DNA of 64,000 nt from Pseudoduganella plicata (GTDB lineage: Bacteria; Pseudomonadota; Gammaproteobacteria; Burkholderiales; Burkholderiaceae_D), in NCBI RefSeq assembly GCF_004421005.1, contig NZ_CP038026.1, positions 5,332,001-5,396,000 on the forward strand, read 5' to 3'. The position numbers were made by a program, and so were the translations under genes. This document shows, piece after piece, positions 39,726-49,500 of this stretch. Each line of letters starts with the position of its first letter. Within the stretch, counting starts at the first letter, position 1. A model generated the notes under the pieces. The model was not told the origin of the DNA. It saw only the letters and a list, made by a program, of their open reading frames with translations, and ran no database searches.

Positions 39726-40912
39726 TGGCGCATCCTGCTCAAGTGAAGATCCCGGCCACGTACATGCGCGGCGGCACCAGCAAGGGCGTCTTCTTCCGGC
39801 TGCAGGATCTGCCGGAAGCGGCGCAGGTGCCGGGCGCCGCGCGCGACGCGCTGCTGCTGCGCGTGATCGGCAGCCCGGACCCGTACGGCAAGCAGATCGA
39901 CGGCATGGGCGGCGCCACGTCCAGCACCAGCAAGGCCGTCATCATTGCGCCATCCGCGCGGCCCGGACATGACGTCGACTACCTGTTCGGCCAGGTCTCG
40001 ATCGACAAGCCGTTCGTCGACTGGAGCGGCAACTGCGGCAACCTGTCCGCAGCTGTCGGTTCGTTCGCCATCGCCAGCGGCCTGGTGGAGGCGAGCCGCG
40101 TGCCGCGCGACGGCATCTGCGTCGTGCGCATCTGGCAGGCCAATATCGGCAAGACCATCGTCGCGCACGTGCCGATGACGGACGGCGCCGTGCAGGAAAC
40201 GGGCGCCTTCGAACTCGACGGCGTGACGTTCCCGGCCGCCGAGGTGCAGCTGGAGTTCATGGATCCCGCCGCCGAAGAGGGCGACGGCGGCGCCATGTTC
40301 CCGACCGGGAGCCTGGTGGACGAACTGGACGTGCCCGGCGTCGGCACCCTGCGCGCGACGATGATCAATGCGGGCATCCCCACCATTTTTGTCGAAGCCG
40401 GGGCGCTCGGCTACACCGGCACGGAGCTCCAGGAGGCGATCAACGGCGATGCCCAGGCGCTGGCGCGCTTCGAGACGATCCGCCTCCACGGGGCCGTGCG
40501 CATGGGCCTTGCCGGCTCCGTCGACGAGGCGGCGAAGCGGCAGCACACGCCGAAGGTGGCGTTCGTGGCGCCGGCGCGCGACTACACGTCGTCCAGCGGC
40601 AAGGCCGTGGCGGCGGGCGACATCGACCTGCTGGTGCGGGCCCTGTCGATGGGCAAGCTGCACCACGCGATGATGGGCACAGCGGCCGTGGCCATCGGCA
40701 CGGCAGCGGCGGTGCCCGGCACGCTGGTGAACGCGGCGGCGGGCGGCGGCTCGCGCACGGCAGTGCGGTTTGGCCATCCGTCCGGCACCTTGCGGGTGGG
40801 CGCCGAAGCGACGCTGGTGGACGGCCAGTGGCAGGTCACCAAAGCCATGATGAGCCGCAGCGCGCGTGTGCTGATGGAAGGGTGGGTGCGCGTGCCGGGC
40901 GACACGTTCTGA
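39722..40912 (+). CDS. prpF: 2-methylaconitate cis-trans isomerase PrpF
   Basis: A 396-residue enzyme isomerising the AcnD product so that it can be rehydrated to 2-methylisocitrate. The family starts with IPATYMRGGTSKGVFF, and GSPDPYGKQIDGMGGATSSTSKAV and DWSGNCGNLSAAVG are typical, including the Cys of the active site. The ATG at 39722 overlaps the acnD stop (ATGATG); the second ATG is equally possible. It is the last gene of the operon. Confidence 0.95.
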   Translation: MMAHPAQVKIPATYMRGGTSKGVFFRLQDLPEAAQVPGAARDALLLRVIGSPDPYGKQIDGMGGATSSTSKAVIIAPSARPGHDVDYLFGQVSIDKPFVDWSGNCGNLSAAVGSFAIASGLVEASRVPRDGICVVRIWQANIGKTIVAHVPMTDGAVQETGAFELDGVTFPAAEVQLEFMDPAAEEGDGGAMFPTGSLVDELDVPGVGTLRATMINAGIPTIFVEAGALGYTGTELQEAINGDAQALARFETIRLHGAVRMGLAGSVDEAAKRQHTPKVAFVAPARDYTSSSGKAVAAGDIDLLVRALSMGKLHHAMMGTAAVAIGTAAAVPGTLVNAAAGGGSRTAVRFGHPSGTLRVGAEATLVDGQWQVTKAMMSRSARVLMEGWVRVPGDTF

Positions 40913-40941
40913 CCGGGCTTTCCCGGTTTCCGATCATGCAG

Positions 40942-40966
40942 CGGGACGGTATGGCCGTCCCGTTGT
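40942..40966 (+). terminator. Weak terminator after prpF
   Basis: A CGGGACGG / CCGTCCCG hairpin followed by TTGTT rather than a true T-run, 30 bases after the stop. Confidence 0.45.
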
Positions 40967-41081
40967 TGTATCCGGACCCCGGACGGCCCCTCGCTTGCGG
41001 CGGAAGGTGGCTATTGCAGGGCGGGTCGTTTATGATCCCAGAACTTCGTTGCCGCATGGCATCATGTAACTTCGATAACTC

Positions 41082-44000
41082 ATGACCACTGCCCTGTCCC
41101 ACCACGATGCCGTCGCCACGGCCCTGCAGCTGCTCGGCATCCCGGCGTATGCCTGCAACGGCGACGGCACGGTGGTTGCGGCGAACGACGAGCTGGCACT
41201 GCTGCTGGGCCGCGACCTGCGCGGCCAGGGACCGGCGACGCTGTTCGCCCGGCACGTGCTGGCCGGCAGCGTGGTGACAATGACAGCGGCACTGGCCGGC
41301 ACGGCGCGGGCAACGTGGGAAAGCTGCGTCACCGCAAGCGATGGCCGCGACGTTGCGGTACAGGTGACGGTCAAGCCGTATCCGCCGGGCTGCGGACAGC
41401 GCGGCGGCACGGTCGTGCTGCACGATATCGGCGCCGTCGAGCACGACCGGCGCGCGCTGCGCAAGGCGCTGCTGGAGCAGCAGGCCATTCTGGAGAACGC
41501 GGCGGTCGGCATCATCTACAGCCGGCACGATGAAATCCGCGAGTGCAATCTGCGCGCGGCCGAACTGTTCGGCTACGACCGCGCCGACCTGCAGGGCGCG
41601 CCCAGCGTGATCCTCTACCCGGACCCGGACGAATTCCGCCGGCGCCGCGCGCGCTGGCTGCCCGTGCTGCGCGAAGGCCGCTCGGTGACGCTGGACGTGC
41701 AGATGCGGCGGCGTGACGGCAGCCTGTTCTGGACGCGCTGCTACGGCCGCCTGATCGATCCGGTGCAGGCTGCCGAAGGCATGGTGTGGATCGTTGAGGA
41801 TATCAGCGACCAGCGCGCCGCCAGCGAGGCCACGCGCCAGCTGCTGCTGGAGCAGAAGGCGATCCTCGACAACGCCTCCGTCGGCATCCTGTTTACCAAA
41901 CAGCAGCACATGGTGAGCTGCAATCCGCGCATGGCCGAGATGTTCGGCTACGCGGCGGACGAAATGGTGGGGCTGCCTGCGAGCGCCGTGTTCCCGTCGC
42001 CGGAAATGTACGACCGGTTCGGCCGCGAGGCAGGACCGGCGTTGCTGGCGGGGCAGCCGTTCGAGCAGAAGGAGTTTCCGTTCCTGCGCAAGGACGGCAC
42101 CCTGTTCTGGTGCCGCGTGCGCGCCAAGGCCGTGGACCATGGGCAGAACAACGCCGGCACGATCTGGATCCTGGAGGACGTGACGCAGTCGCGCGAGCTG
42201 CAGATGGACGTGGAGGCGCTGATGACGAATGCGTCGATCAGCATCCTGTTCACCCGCAACGGCGTCATCACGCGCTGCAACCGCGGCTTCATGGAAATGT
42301 TCCGCTATCAGGGCCAGGAGTGCGTGGGCCTGCCAGCGGCCCGGCTGCATCCGACGGCCGAAGGGTACGAGGCGCTCGGCGCGCTGGCGATACCGCTGCT
42401 GCGGCAGGCCAGGCCGATCCAGACCGAGGTCGAAATGCGTCGCAGCGACGACACGACGTTCTGGGCGCAGGTGATCGGCTATGTCGTCAACCCGGCCGAC
42501 GCCACGCAAGGCACGATCTGGATCGTCGAGGACCGCACCGAACAGAAGGCGGCCGAGGAGTCGCTGCGCAATGCGCTGCTGGAAAACCAGGCCATCCTGG
42601 ACAGCGCCGTGCTGGGCATCGCCGTCGTCGAGGGTGGATGCAACCTGCGCTGCAACCGCAAGATGGAAGAGCTGTTCGGGTACGACGGCAGTGAACTGAG
42701 CGGGGTAGCGGTCCGCCAGCTGTATCCGGACACCGAAGCGTGGCAGGCCGCACGGCGCGAGACGGCGGCGGACTTTCAGGCCGGGCGGGTCAGCTCGGCC
42801 GAGCACCAGCTGGTGCGGCGCGACGGCAGCCGCTTCTGGGCGCGCCTGTCCGGCCGGCCGTTCGACTGGGCGCAGCCCCAGGCCCGTTCCGTCTGGATGA
42901 TCGACGACGTGACGGCGCGCCGCGAAACCGCCGAGGCGGTGCGGCGCGCACGCGACGAGCTGGAAGTGCGCGTGCTGGAACGCACGGCCGAACTGGCCGG
43001 CGCCAATGCCAGGCTGCAGGCGGAAATCGTCGAGCGGCGCCAGGCTGAAGCACGGGTGCACCATATGGCCTATCACGACAGCCTGACGGGACTGCCCAAC
43101 CGCGCGCTGCTGTCGGACCGGCTGGACCGCGCGTTGCTGGCGGCCAAGCGCACGGGCCGCAGCCTGGCGGTGATCTTCCTGGACCTGGACCGCTTCAAGA
43201 CCATCAACGATACGCTGGGCCACCTTGCCGGCGACGAGTTGCTCAAGCAGGTCGCCGCGCGGCTGTGCGGCGCCGTGCGCGCCAGCGACACGGTGGCGCG
43301 CCTGGGCGGCGACGAATTCGTCGTGCTGCTGCCTGGCCTGCGCGCGCACGACGAGGCGGCGCAGGTGGCCGACAAGATCATCGACGCGCTGGCGCTGCCG
43401 TTCCCGCTGGAAGGGCGCGTGCTGCACGTGACGCCGTCGATGGGCATCTGCGTCTACCCGGACGATGGCATGGACGTGGAGACGCTGATGCGCCATGCCG
43501 ATGCGGCGATGTACCACGCGAAAGCGGCAGGCCGCAACAACTACCAGTTCTTCACGCAGAACATGGGCCAAACGGGCGAGCACCTCGAGCTGGAAAGCGC
43601 CTTGCGCAGCGCGCTGGCACTGCGCCAGTTCGAACTGCACTTCCAGCCCATCGTCCACCTGGCCACGCGCCGTGTGCAGTCGCTGGAAGTGCTGCTGCGC
43701 TGGCGTCGTCCCGTCACGGGGCTCGTGATGCCGGATCAGTTCATTCCCCTCATCGAGGAGAACGGCCTGATCGTGCCGATCGGCGAGTGGGCGATCCGGC
43801 GCGCGTGCGAGCAGAACATGGAGTGGCAGCGCCAGGGACTGCGTCCCGTGCCGCTGGCCGTCAACCTGTCGGCGCGGCAGTTCATGCACAAGGGGCTGGT
43901 ACCGTCGATCCGCCGCATCCTCGACGAGACGGGCATCGACCCGGCGCTGCTGGAGTTCGAGATCACGGAAACGGCGCTGATGCAGCATGGCGAACAGACG

Positions 44001-44375
44001 CTGGAGATTCTCGGCCAGATCAACGCGATGGGCATACGCCTGTCGATCGACGACTTCGGCACCGGTTATTCCAGCCTGGCTTACCTGAAGCGCTTCCCCG
44101 TCAGGAAGATCAAGATCGACCGCGCCTTCGTCAAGGACCTCGAGCACAGCGCCGAGGACCGCGCCATCGTGTCGGCCATCGTCGCGCTGTCGGACAGCCT
44201 GCAGTTGTCCGTCGTGGCCGAGGGGATCGAGACGGAAGGGCACTGCTACCTGCTGCAACGGCAGGGCTGCCAGTTCGGCCAGGGCTATCTGTTCTCGCGG
44301 CCGCTGCCCGCGGCGGATGCCGCCGGCATGCTCGATCGTGAAATTCAGTCGAGCGTGGCGATGACGGGCGTGTGA
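41082..44375 (+). CDS. PAS-GGDEF-EAL cyclic-di-GMP enzyme with five PAS domains
   Basis: A 1097-residue cytoplasmic sensor with no membrane segment. Five PAS-like domains (about residues 10-115, 130-245, 255-370, 375-490, 500-620) repeat the pattern QAILxNAxVGI ... FGY. A coiled coil (about 625-660) follows, then GGDEF (about 665-825) with LGGDEF and an I-site RASD five residues before it. The EAL domain (about 840-1085) has EVLLR as its EAL motif, DDFGTGYSSL, KIDRAF and VAEGIE. Key residues of both enzymes are present, so it may both make and break c-di-GMP. No haem or flavin motif reveals the signal. The 3' end overlaps xthA by 31 bases on the opposite strand. Confidence 0.92.
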   Translation: MTTALSHHDAVATALQLLGIPAYACNGDGTVVAANDELALLLGRDLRGQGPATLFARHVLAGSVVTMTAALAGTARATWESCVTASDGRDVAVQVTVKPYPPGCGQRGGTVVLHDIGAVEHDRRALRKALLEQQAILENAAVGIIYSRHDEIRECNLRAAELFGYDRADLQGAPSVILYPDPDEFRRRRARWLPVLREGRSVTLDVQMRRRDGSLFWTRCYGRLIDPVQAAEGMVWIVEDISDQRAASEATRQLLLEQKAILDNASVGILFTKQQHMVSCNPRMAEMFGYAADEMVGLPASAVFPSPEMYDRFGREAGPALLAGQPFEQKEFPFLRKDGTLFWCRVRAKAVDHGQNNAGTIWILEDVTQSRELQMDVEALMTNASISILFTRNGVITRCNRGFMEMFRYQGQECVGLPAARLHPTAEGYEALGALAIPLLRQARPIQTEVEMRRSDDTTFWAQVIGYVVNPADATQGTIWIVEDRTEQKAAEESLRNALLENQAILDSAVLGIAVVEGGCNLRCNRKMEELFGYDGSELSGVAVRQLYPDTEAWQAARRETAADFQAGRVSSAEHQLVRRDGSRFWARLSGRPFDWAQPQARSVWMIDDVTARRETAEAVRRARDELEVRVLERTAELAGANARLQAEIVERRQAEARVHHMAYHDSLTGLPNRALLSDRLDRALLAAKRTGRSLAVIFLDLDRFKTINDTLGHLAGDELLKQVAARLCGAVRASDTVARLGGDEFVVLLPGLRAHDEAAQVADKIIDALALPFPLEGRVLHVTPSMGICVYPDDGMDVETLMRHADAAMYHAKAAGRNNYQFFTQNMGQTGEHLELESALRSALALRQFELHFQPIVHLATRRVQSLEVLLRWRRPVTGLVMPDQFIPLIEENGLIVPIGEWAIRRACEQNMEWQRQGLRPVPLAVNLSARQFMHKGLVPSIRRILDETGIDPALLEFEITETALMQHGEQTLEILGQINAMGIRLSIDDFGTGYSSLAYLKRFPVRKIKIDRAFVKDLEHSAEDRAIVSAIVALSDSLQLSVVAEGIETEGHCYLLQRQGCQFGQGYLFSRPLPAADAAGMLDREIQSSVAMTGV

Positions 44376-45109
44376 TCCGAAGGCTGCGGCCACTTGCGCG
44401 GCGCCCGGTCGATCGTGCATGCCGTGCAGCGCGCCACCAGCGGCCCTGAGAGCAGGATATGGTCGATGCGCAGTCCCTGGTTCTTCTGGAAGCGCAGCAT
44501 GCGGTAGTCCCACCAGCTGTACGCTTTTTCAGGCTGCTCGAACAGGCGGAACGAATCGGTCAGTCCCACGTCGAGCAGCGCCTGGAAGGCCTCGCGCTCG
44601 CGCGGCGACACGTGCACTTCGCCCACCCAGGCCGCCGGATCGTGCACGTCGCGGTCTTCGGGCGCCACGTTGTAGTCGCCCAGCACGGCCAGCGCGGGAT
44701 TGCGCGCCAGCTCTTCGGCCAGCCACTCGCGCAGCGCCGCCATCCAGGATAGTTTGTAGACGTACTTGTCGGAATCGACCGCCTGGCCGTTCGGCACGTA
44801 AGCGCACACGACCCGGATGCCATCGATGGTCGCGGCCAGGATGCGCTGCTGCTCGTCCGGATACTTCGGATTGTTGCGGACGATGTCCGTCATCGGCAGG
44901 CGCGACAGGATAGCGACGCCGTTGTATGTCTTCTGGCCGGAGAATGCCACCTGCCAGCCGGCCGCCTCGATGGCGGCGGCAGGGAACTTATCGTCCGTCA
45001 TCTTCGTTTCCTGGATACAGACCACGTCCACGGGATTTTCCTCCAGCCAGCGCAGCAGATGCGGCAGGCGGACGTTGAGCGAGTTGACATTCCAGGTAAC
45101 GAGTTTCAT
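44345..45109 (-). CDS. xthA: Exodeoxyribonuclease III
   Basis: A 254-residue AP endonuclease/3'-5' exonuclease of base-excision repair. Catalytic motifs are complete: TWNVNSLNVR, CIQETKM, YNGVAILSR, GDYNVAPEDRDVHD, LRIDHILLS and the final SDHTPVIATLD. Length fits the family. Its last ten codons lie inside the 3' end of the PAS-GGDEF-EAL gene, tail to tail. Confidence 0.95.
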   Translation of the reverse strand: MKLVTWNVNSLNVRLPHLLRWLEENPVDVVCIQETKMTDDKFPAAAIEAAGWQVAFSGQKTYNGVAILSRLPMTDIVRNNPKYPDEQQRILAATIDGIRVVCAYVPNGQAVDSDKYVYKLSWMAALREWLAEELARNPALAVLGDYNVAPEDRDVHDPAAWVGEVHVSPREREAFQALLDVGLTDSFRLFEQPEKAYSWWDYRMLRFQKNQGLRIDHILLSGPLVARCTACTIDRAPRKWPQPSDHTPVIATLD

Positions 45110-45511
45110 GGCGATATCTTAGAGTCGGTGAGGGCACGCATATTACAGGATCTGACAGGTGTCGCGAGTTGCCGAGAACGAATACAATGTGCGACAATGA
45201 ATTGCACAAAAACATTGATTTTAAAACACGTGCAATCACTCTCAGACGCAATCTCTGTTGCAAAATGCGACATCCCCGAAAATAATTGCCGATAATGTCT
45301 CGGAGTTATCAAAATAGTACCAAGATTCGATTAACGTTCGACCGAAAGCGCCATATACTAACGCTGTTCGGCATCGAACGATTTCCGGCCGCCTCTATTC
45401 AAACAACTGTCGAGCAAAAATAATGCCGCAAAGATATGTTGTCTTGCGTAAATAAGTGGTACGATAAGGAAATAGTCGGATTAACGTGCAAAGCATTTGT
45501 AAAGGAAGAAA
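45110..45511. other. 402-base AT-rich intergenic region
   Basis: Clearly lower in GC than its surroundings. It lies upstream of both xthA (minus) and the small gene at 45512 (plus), so it should hold two promoters. TTGTCT followed by TACGAT near 45440-45465 is a weak candidate for the plus strand. Direct copies of TTGCA-like words occur, but no clear dyad, RNA gene or short open frame stands out. Confidence 0.5.
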
Positions 45512-45883
45512 ATGCGATCTGCATTCGAAGCATGGGCACAGCGGGACGGGCACATTGTGCGCCGCCGCGAAGATAAACCAGAAGAGTATCTGGTGTATGA
45601 AACGCAGCGCCGCTGGCTGATCTGGCAGGCGGCGCTGGAACACGGCAAGACTCCGGCCGCCCGCAAGGCAGCCGCGAAGGAGGCCGGTGAGAAAGCCGCC
45701 AGCGCCCGCAACGGCGTGCAGCGCGCACCCGCGATGGGCGCCGATGAGGCGGCGGTGCGTACCCAGGTGTTGAACGAAGTCATCGACGCGTTCTCCGGCC
45801 TGAACGGAACCACGGCCATGGAAGACATCATGAACGTGATCCAAGGACTGAAGCAGAAGCAGAAGTCCGACAGCGGCGACTGA
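45512..45883 (+). CDS. Hypothetical small soluble protein
   Basis: A 123-residue charged protein that I do not recognise. Its start (AFEAWAQRDGHIVRRREDKPEEYLVYETQRRW in overview) suggests a compact alpha/beta or helical domain. The middle is an Ala/Lys-rich helix (about 48-68) and the end is Lys/Asp-rich. There is no signal peptide and no cysteine. AAGGAA lies seven bases before the ATG. The lipoprotein-like gene follows after eight bases. The good ribosome site and codon use argue that it is real. Confidence 0.7.
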   Translation: MRSAFEAWAQRDGHIVRRREDKPEEYLVYETQRRWLIWQAALEHGKTPAARKAAAKEAGEKAASARNGVQRAPAMGADEAAVRTQVLNEVIDAFSGLNGTTAMEDIMNVIQGLKQKQKSDSGD

Positions 45884-45891
45884 TCCGCCGC

Positions 45892-46569
45892 ATGCTTTTC
45901 CGGCCCGAGCCCACTGCCGGCATTGCCTCGCGCATAGGCAGGTGGGTGGTGCTCGCCCGATCCGTAGTACCCGGTGCAGGACCCCGGCGCTTGGCGCGCA
46001 GCCCACGGCTGCCCGCGACAGTTGCCGCGACGGTTGCTGCCGAGGCAGGCGGGTTGCGGGCAGGCCGGTCGTGGTTTCGCAGCTGCGGTCGCGCTGACGG
46101 CCGCCGCCTGGCCCGCCTTGCGACCGCTGTGTTCGGCACGGTGGCGCTGGCAGGCTGCGCCACGATGACGGAAACGTCGGAACAATACGTGATGGTGATG
46201 ACCGTGCTCGACCACCAGCAGGTGGCCGGGATCGGCTGCGTGCTGTCGAACGACGCGGGCCGCTGGTTCGTCACCTCGCCCGGCAGGGTCCAGATCCGCA
46301 AGAGCACGCAGCCCTTGACGGTCGACTGCCGCAAGGACGATATCTGGGCCTATGACCAGATCGGGCCGAAACAGAACGCATCCCGCTGGGGCAATATCCT
46401 GCTCACGGCCGGCGCGGGACAGCTGATCGACCGGCAGACGGGGGCGGGGTTCGATTACCCGCAGACGTTGACGGTGGTCCTGCGGCGGGGACAGCAGCCT
46501 GGGCAGCGCAACACGCCCGAGGCGCCAACCACTCCGCCAGCGCCTACCGGTGGCGGGGTCATTTACTGA
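45892..46569 (+). CDS. Putative lipoprotein, N-terminus uncertain
   Basis: A 225-codon frame. The region after about residue 75 looks like a lipoprotein: LARLATAVFGTVALAGC (Cys89) and then a soluble domain with SNDAGRWFVTSPGRV and a Cys in TVDCRKDD. It resembles small envelope proteins that start with a lipobox followed by CATMTET. The stretch before it is too long for a signal peptide, and I see no ATG, GTG or TTG close enough to give a normal one. A frameshift or an unusual start is possible. A Pro/Thr-rich tail ends the protein 19 bases before the DUF2339 gene. Confidence 0.6.
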   Translation: MLFRPEPTAGIASRIGRWVVLARSVVPGAGPRRLARSPRLPATVAATVAAEAGGLRAGRSWFRSCGRADGRRLARLATAVFGTVALAGCATMTETSEQYVMVMTVLDHQQVAGIGCVLSNDAGRWFVTSPGRVQIRKSTQPLTVDCRKDDIWAYDQIGPKQNASRWGNILLTAGAGQLIDRQTGAGFDYPQTLTVVLRRGQQPGQRNTPEAPTTPPAPTGGGVIY

Positions 46570-46588
46570 CACGCCATAGAAGGGGCGC

Positions 46589-49500
46589 ATGGAATTCTTT
46601 TTTTGGGGACTGGCCGCTGTCGCGCTGGTCATGGCCCCGTTGTGGCTGTCGTTACGTGCGAGCATGCGAGTGGCCCGTCTGGCTCACCAGAACGCGCAAT
46701 TGCAGCGTGCAATCAATGAGCTGCGCGAGCAGATCACCGAGCTGGCCAGGCGGCCTGCGGTACCGCCCGGCGCGGAGGCGCCCGCTGCCAGACCCGAGCC
46801 CGCCGTCGCCAAGCCGTCGTATGCGCCATCGGCTGCAGCCTCTGCTGCCGCCGTTCCGACTGCTGCTGCCTCTCCTGTCATAACGCCAACCGCGCCTGTG
46901 GAGCCATTGCGCGAGCGTCTGGCCGCCGCGGCGAAGCCTGCGGTTACCGCTGCCGTCAAGGTCGAGCCGCCGCCCGCACCGCCGCAAGTCACGCCTCCGG
47001 CATCTGCCGAAGGGTCCGAAGGCGCTGCCGCGCCGGCGAAACCTGTCGGCGCCGACAAGGTGGTCCCGCCAGAGCCGTGGGAACTCGCTGCCGCCCGCAC
47101 GCCGTCCGCACCGTACCCGCCGCGCAAGCCCATCGCGGCACCTGCCTGGGTCGATGCCGCCCGGCGCTGGCTGTTCACGGGCAACCTCGTCGCCAAGCTG
47201 GGTCTCGTCATCTTGCTGATCGGTGTGAGCTTCCTGCTCAAGTATGTCGCCACCCGCATTGTCGTGCCGATCGAACTGCGCATCGCCGCGGTGGCGCTGG
47301 CCGACGTCTTCCTGCTGCGCTGGGGCTGGCGCATCCGTACCACGCGGCGCTCCATCGGCCTGCCGGTGCAGGGCGCCGCCATCGGCATCCTGGAGCTGCT
47401 CACCTTCGGCAGCTTCCACCTGTACGACCTGATTCCGGGCGGCGCGGCTTTTGCAATACTGTTCGCGCTGACGGTGTTTACGTGCCTGCTGGCCGTCATG
47501 CAGAATGCCGTCTGGCTGGCGCTGTTCGGCATCCTGACGGGGTTCGCGGCGCCGATCGCGACGTCGACAGGCGGCGGCAGCCATATCGGCCTGTTCTCGT
47601 ACTACGCGCTGCTCAACGCCGGCATCTTCGCCATCGCCATGAAGCGCACCTGGCGCTCGCTCAACCTGGCCGGTTTCGTCCTCACCTTCGGCATCGGCTT
47701 CCTCTGGGCCGTGCGCTCGTACACGCCAGCCGATTACCTGTCCGTGCAGCTGTTCCTGCTGCTGTTCGTGCTGTTCTATACCGGTATCTCGCTGGCGTTC
47801 GCCTCGCAGGCCGGCAAGCAGCCGTATGTCGACGCAACCCTGGTGCTGGGCACTCCCGTCGTTGGCGCCGGGCTGCAGTTCGCGCTGGTGCGCGACATCC
47901 CCTTCGGTATCGCCTTCGCGGCGCTGGGGGCAGGCCTGTACTACACGGCGCTGGCCGTGTATCTGTGGCGCCGCCGCGGCGAACATTTCCGCCAGCTCGT
48001 CACTTCATTCCTGACCATGGGCGTCCTGTTCGGCACCATCGCGATACCGATGGCGCTGGACGGCCGCGCCACGTCCGCAGCGTGGGCGGCCGAAGGCGCG
48101 GCGATCGTCTGGGCCGGGCTGCAGATGAAGCGTCGCTCGACGTGGATGTTCGGACTGGCGTTGCAGGCCGGCGCATGGCTTGCGTTCCTCGTCAGTACAT
48201 TGCGCCTGACGCCGGAACAGGCAGTGGGCGCGTGGGTGTGGCTGGGATTCCTGATCCTCGCGGCCAGCGCCGGCGCAATGGCCTGGCAATTCCAGCGCCA
48301 CCACGACAACCCGACGGCGCAGGCCAGCCAGCAGATTGGCGCGGGACTGTGGTGGCTGACGGCGGCGACGCTGCTGGTGGGCGCCTGGTCCGAAATCGGC
48401 CTGCGCAGCGACGGCACGCTGCGCTGCGCGCTGCTGGCCTTCTCCGCGCTGCTGGTCTGCGCCGCCGTCGTGAGGGTCGGTCCGCGTCTGCGGCTCGCGG
48501 GCACGCGCGGCGTGGGCGTCCTGATTCAGCTGCTGGCCGCCTTTGCCGTGCTGGCGCAACTGCTCGAGATCTGGCGCTTGCAGCCCGATATCGGCGGCTG
48601 GGCCGACCAGCCCATCGTCGCCATCCTGTTGATCGCCTTCAGTGCGCTGTTCAGTTCCTGGCGCCTGCGCGGTGACGACGTTGCCGGGCGCCGATGGTCC
48701 ACCTTGATGCTGGGCTGGGGCGCGGTATGGTGGTTCGGCGGCGTGCTCACCATTGCTGCCGCTGCGCTGGCCGACATCTCCGGCGTTGGCGCCTACGCAT
48801 GGCTGCCATGGCGCTGGCCGGCGTATGCCTGCTGTGTCGCCGGCTCGTCGCTGCTGGCGCATTGGGCCGCGCAGCGCCTGGCATGGCCGCAGCTGCGCTG
48901 GCTGTCGGCCGCATGCTGGCTGTGGCTGGGCATGACGATGGCCGATGCGCTGGTGGTGCTGTATGGCGGTGGCACGCTCGGTCCGGTGGCATGGGGCGTC
49001 CTCGCCATCCTGCTGGCCGTGGGCGAGTTCCTGCTGTCGGGCTGGCGCCGCAATGGCTGGAAGCTGCACGGCGCGGCGCTGCAGGGCGTGCACCTGCTGC
49101 GCACTGCCGGACCGTGGCTGGCGATCTGGCCGGCCGGCTATGGGCTGGTGGTACGCTGGCTGGCCGGTCCCGAACAATACCGCGACCTGCTGGCCGCCGC
49201 AGGCTGGGAGGCTGCCGGCCTGTGGGGCCTGTGCCTGCCATTGTGGCTGCAGATGGGCGCGATCGCCTGGCTGCTGCGTGCCGTGGGGACCGGACGCTGG
49301 CCCGTCGCGCCGCTTGGCGCGTGGTATGGCCGCGTGGTGCTGCCGGTGGGGACGGCCTGGTGCCTGCTCAACGTCTTCCTGTGGAACCTGACGCAGGACG
49401 GGACGATGGCGCCATTGCCGTACGTGCCCGTGCTCAACCCTGTCGACCTGTCGACCGCCTTCGTTGCGGCGCTGGTGGCGGCGCAGGTGCGCGCCGCCGG

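Noticed and set aside
40836..44513. A 1225-codon open frame on the minus strand opposite the PAS-GGDEF-EAL gene
   Set aside because: It is antisense to a clear enzyme whose motifs are intact. The translation is rich in Arg, Ala, His and Gln with no domain, as expected from GC-rich codon bias.
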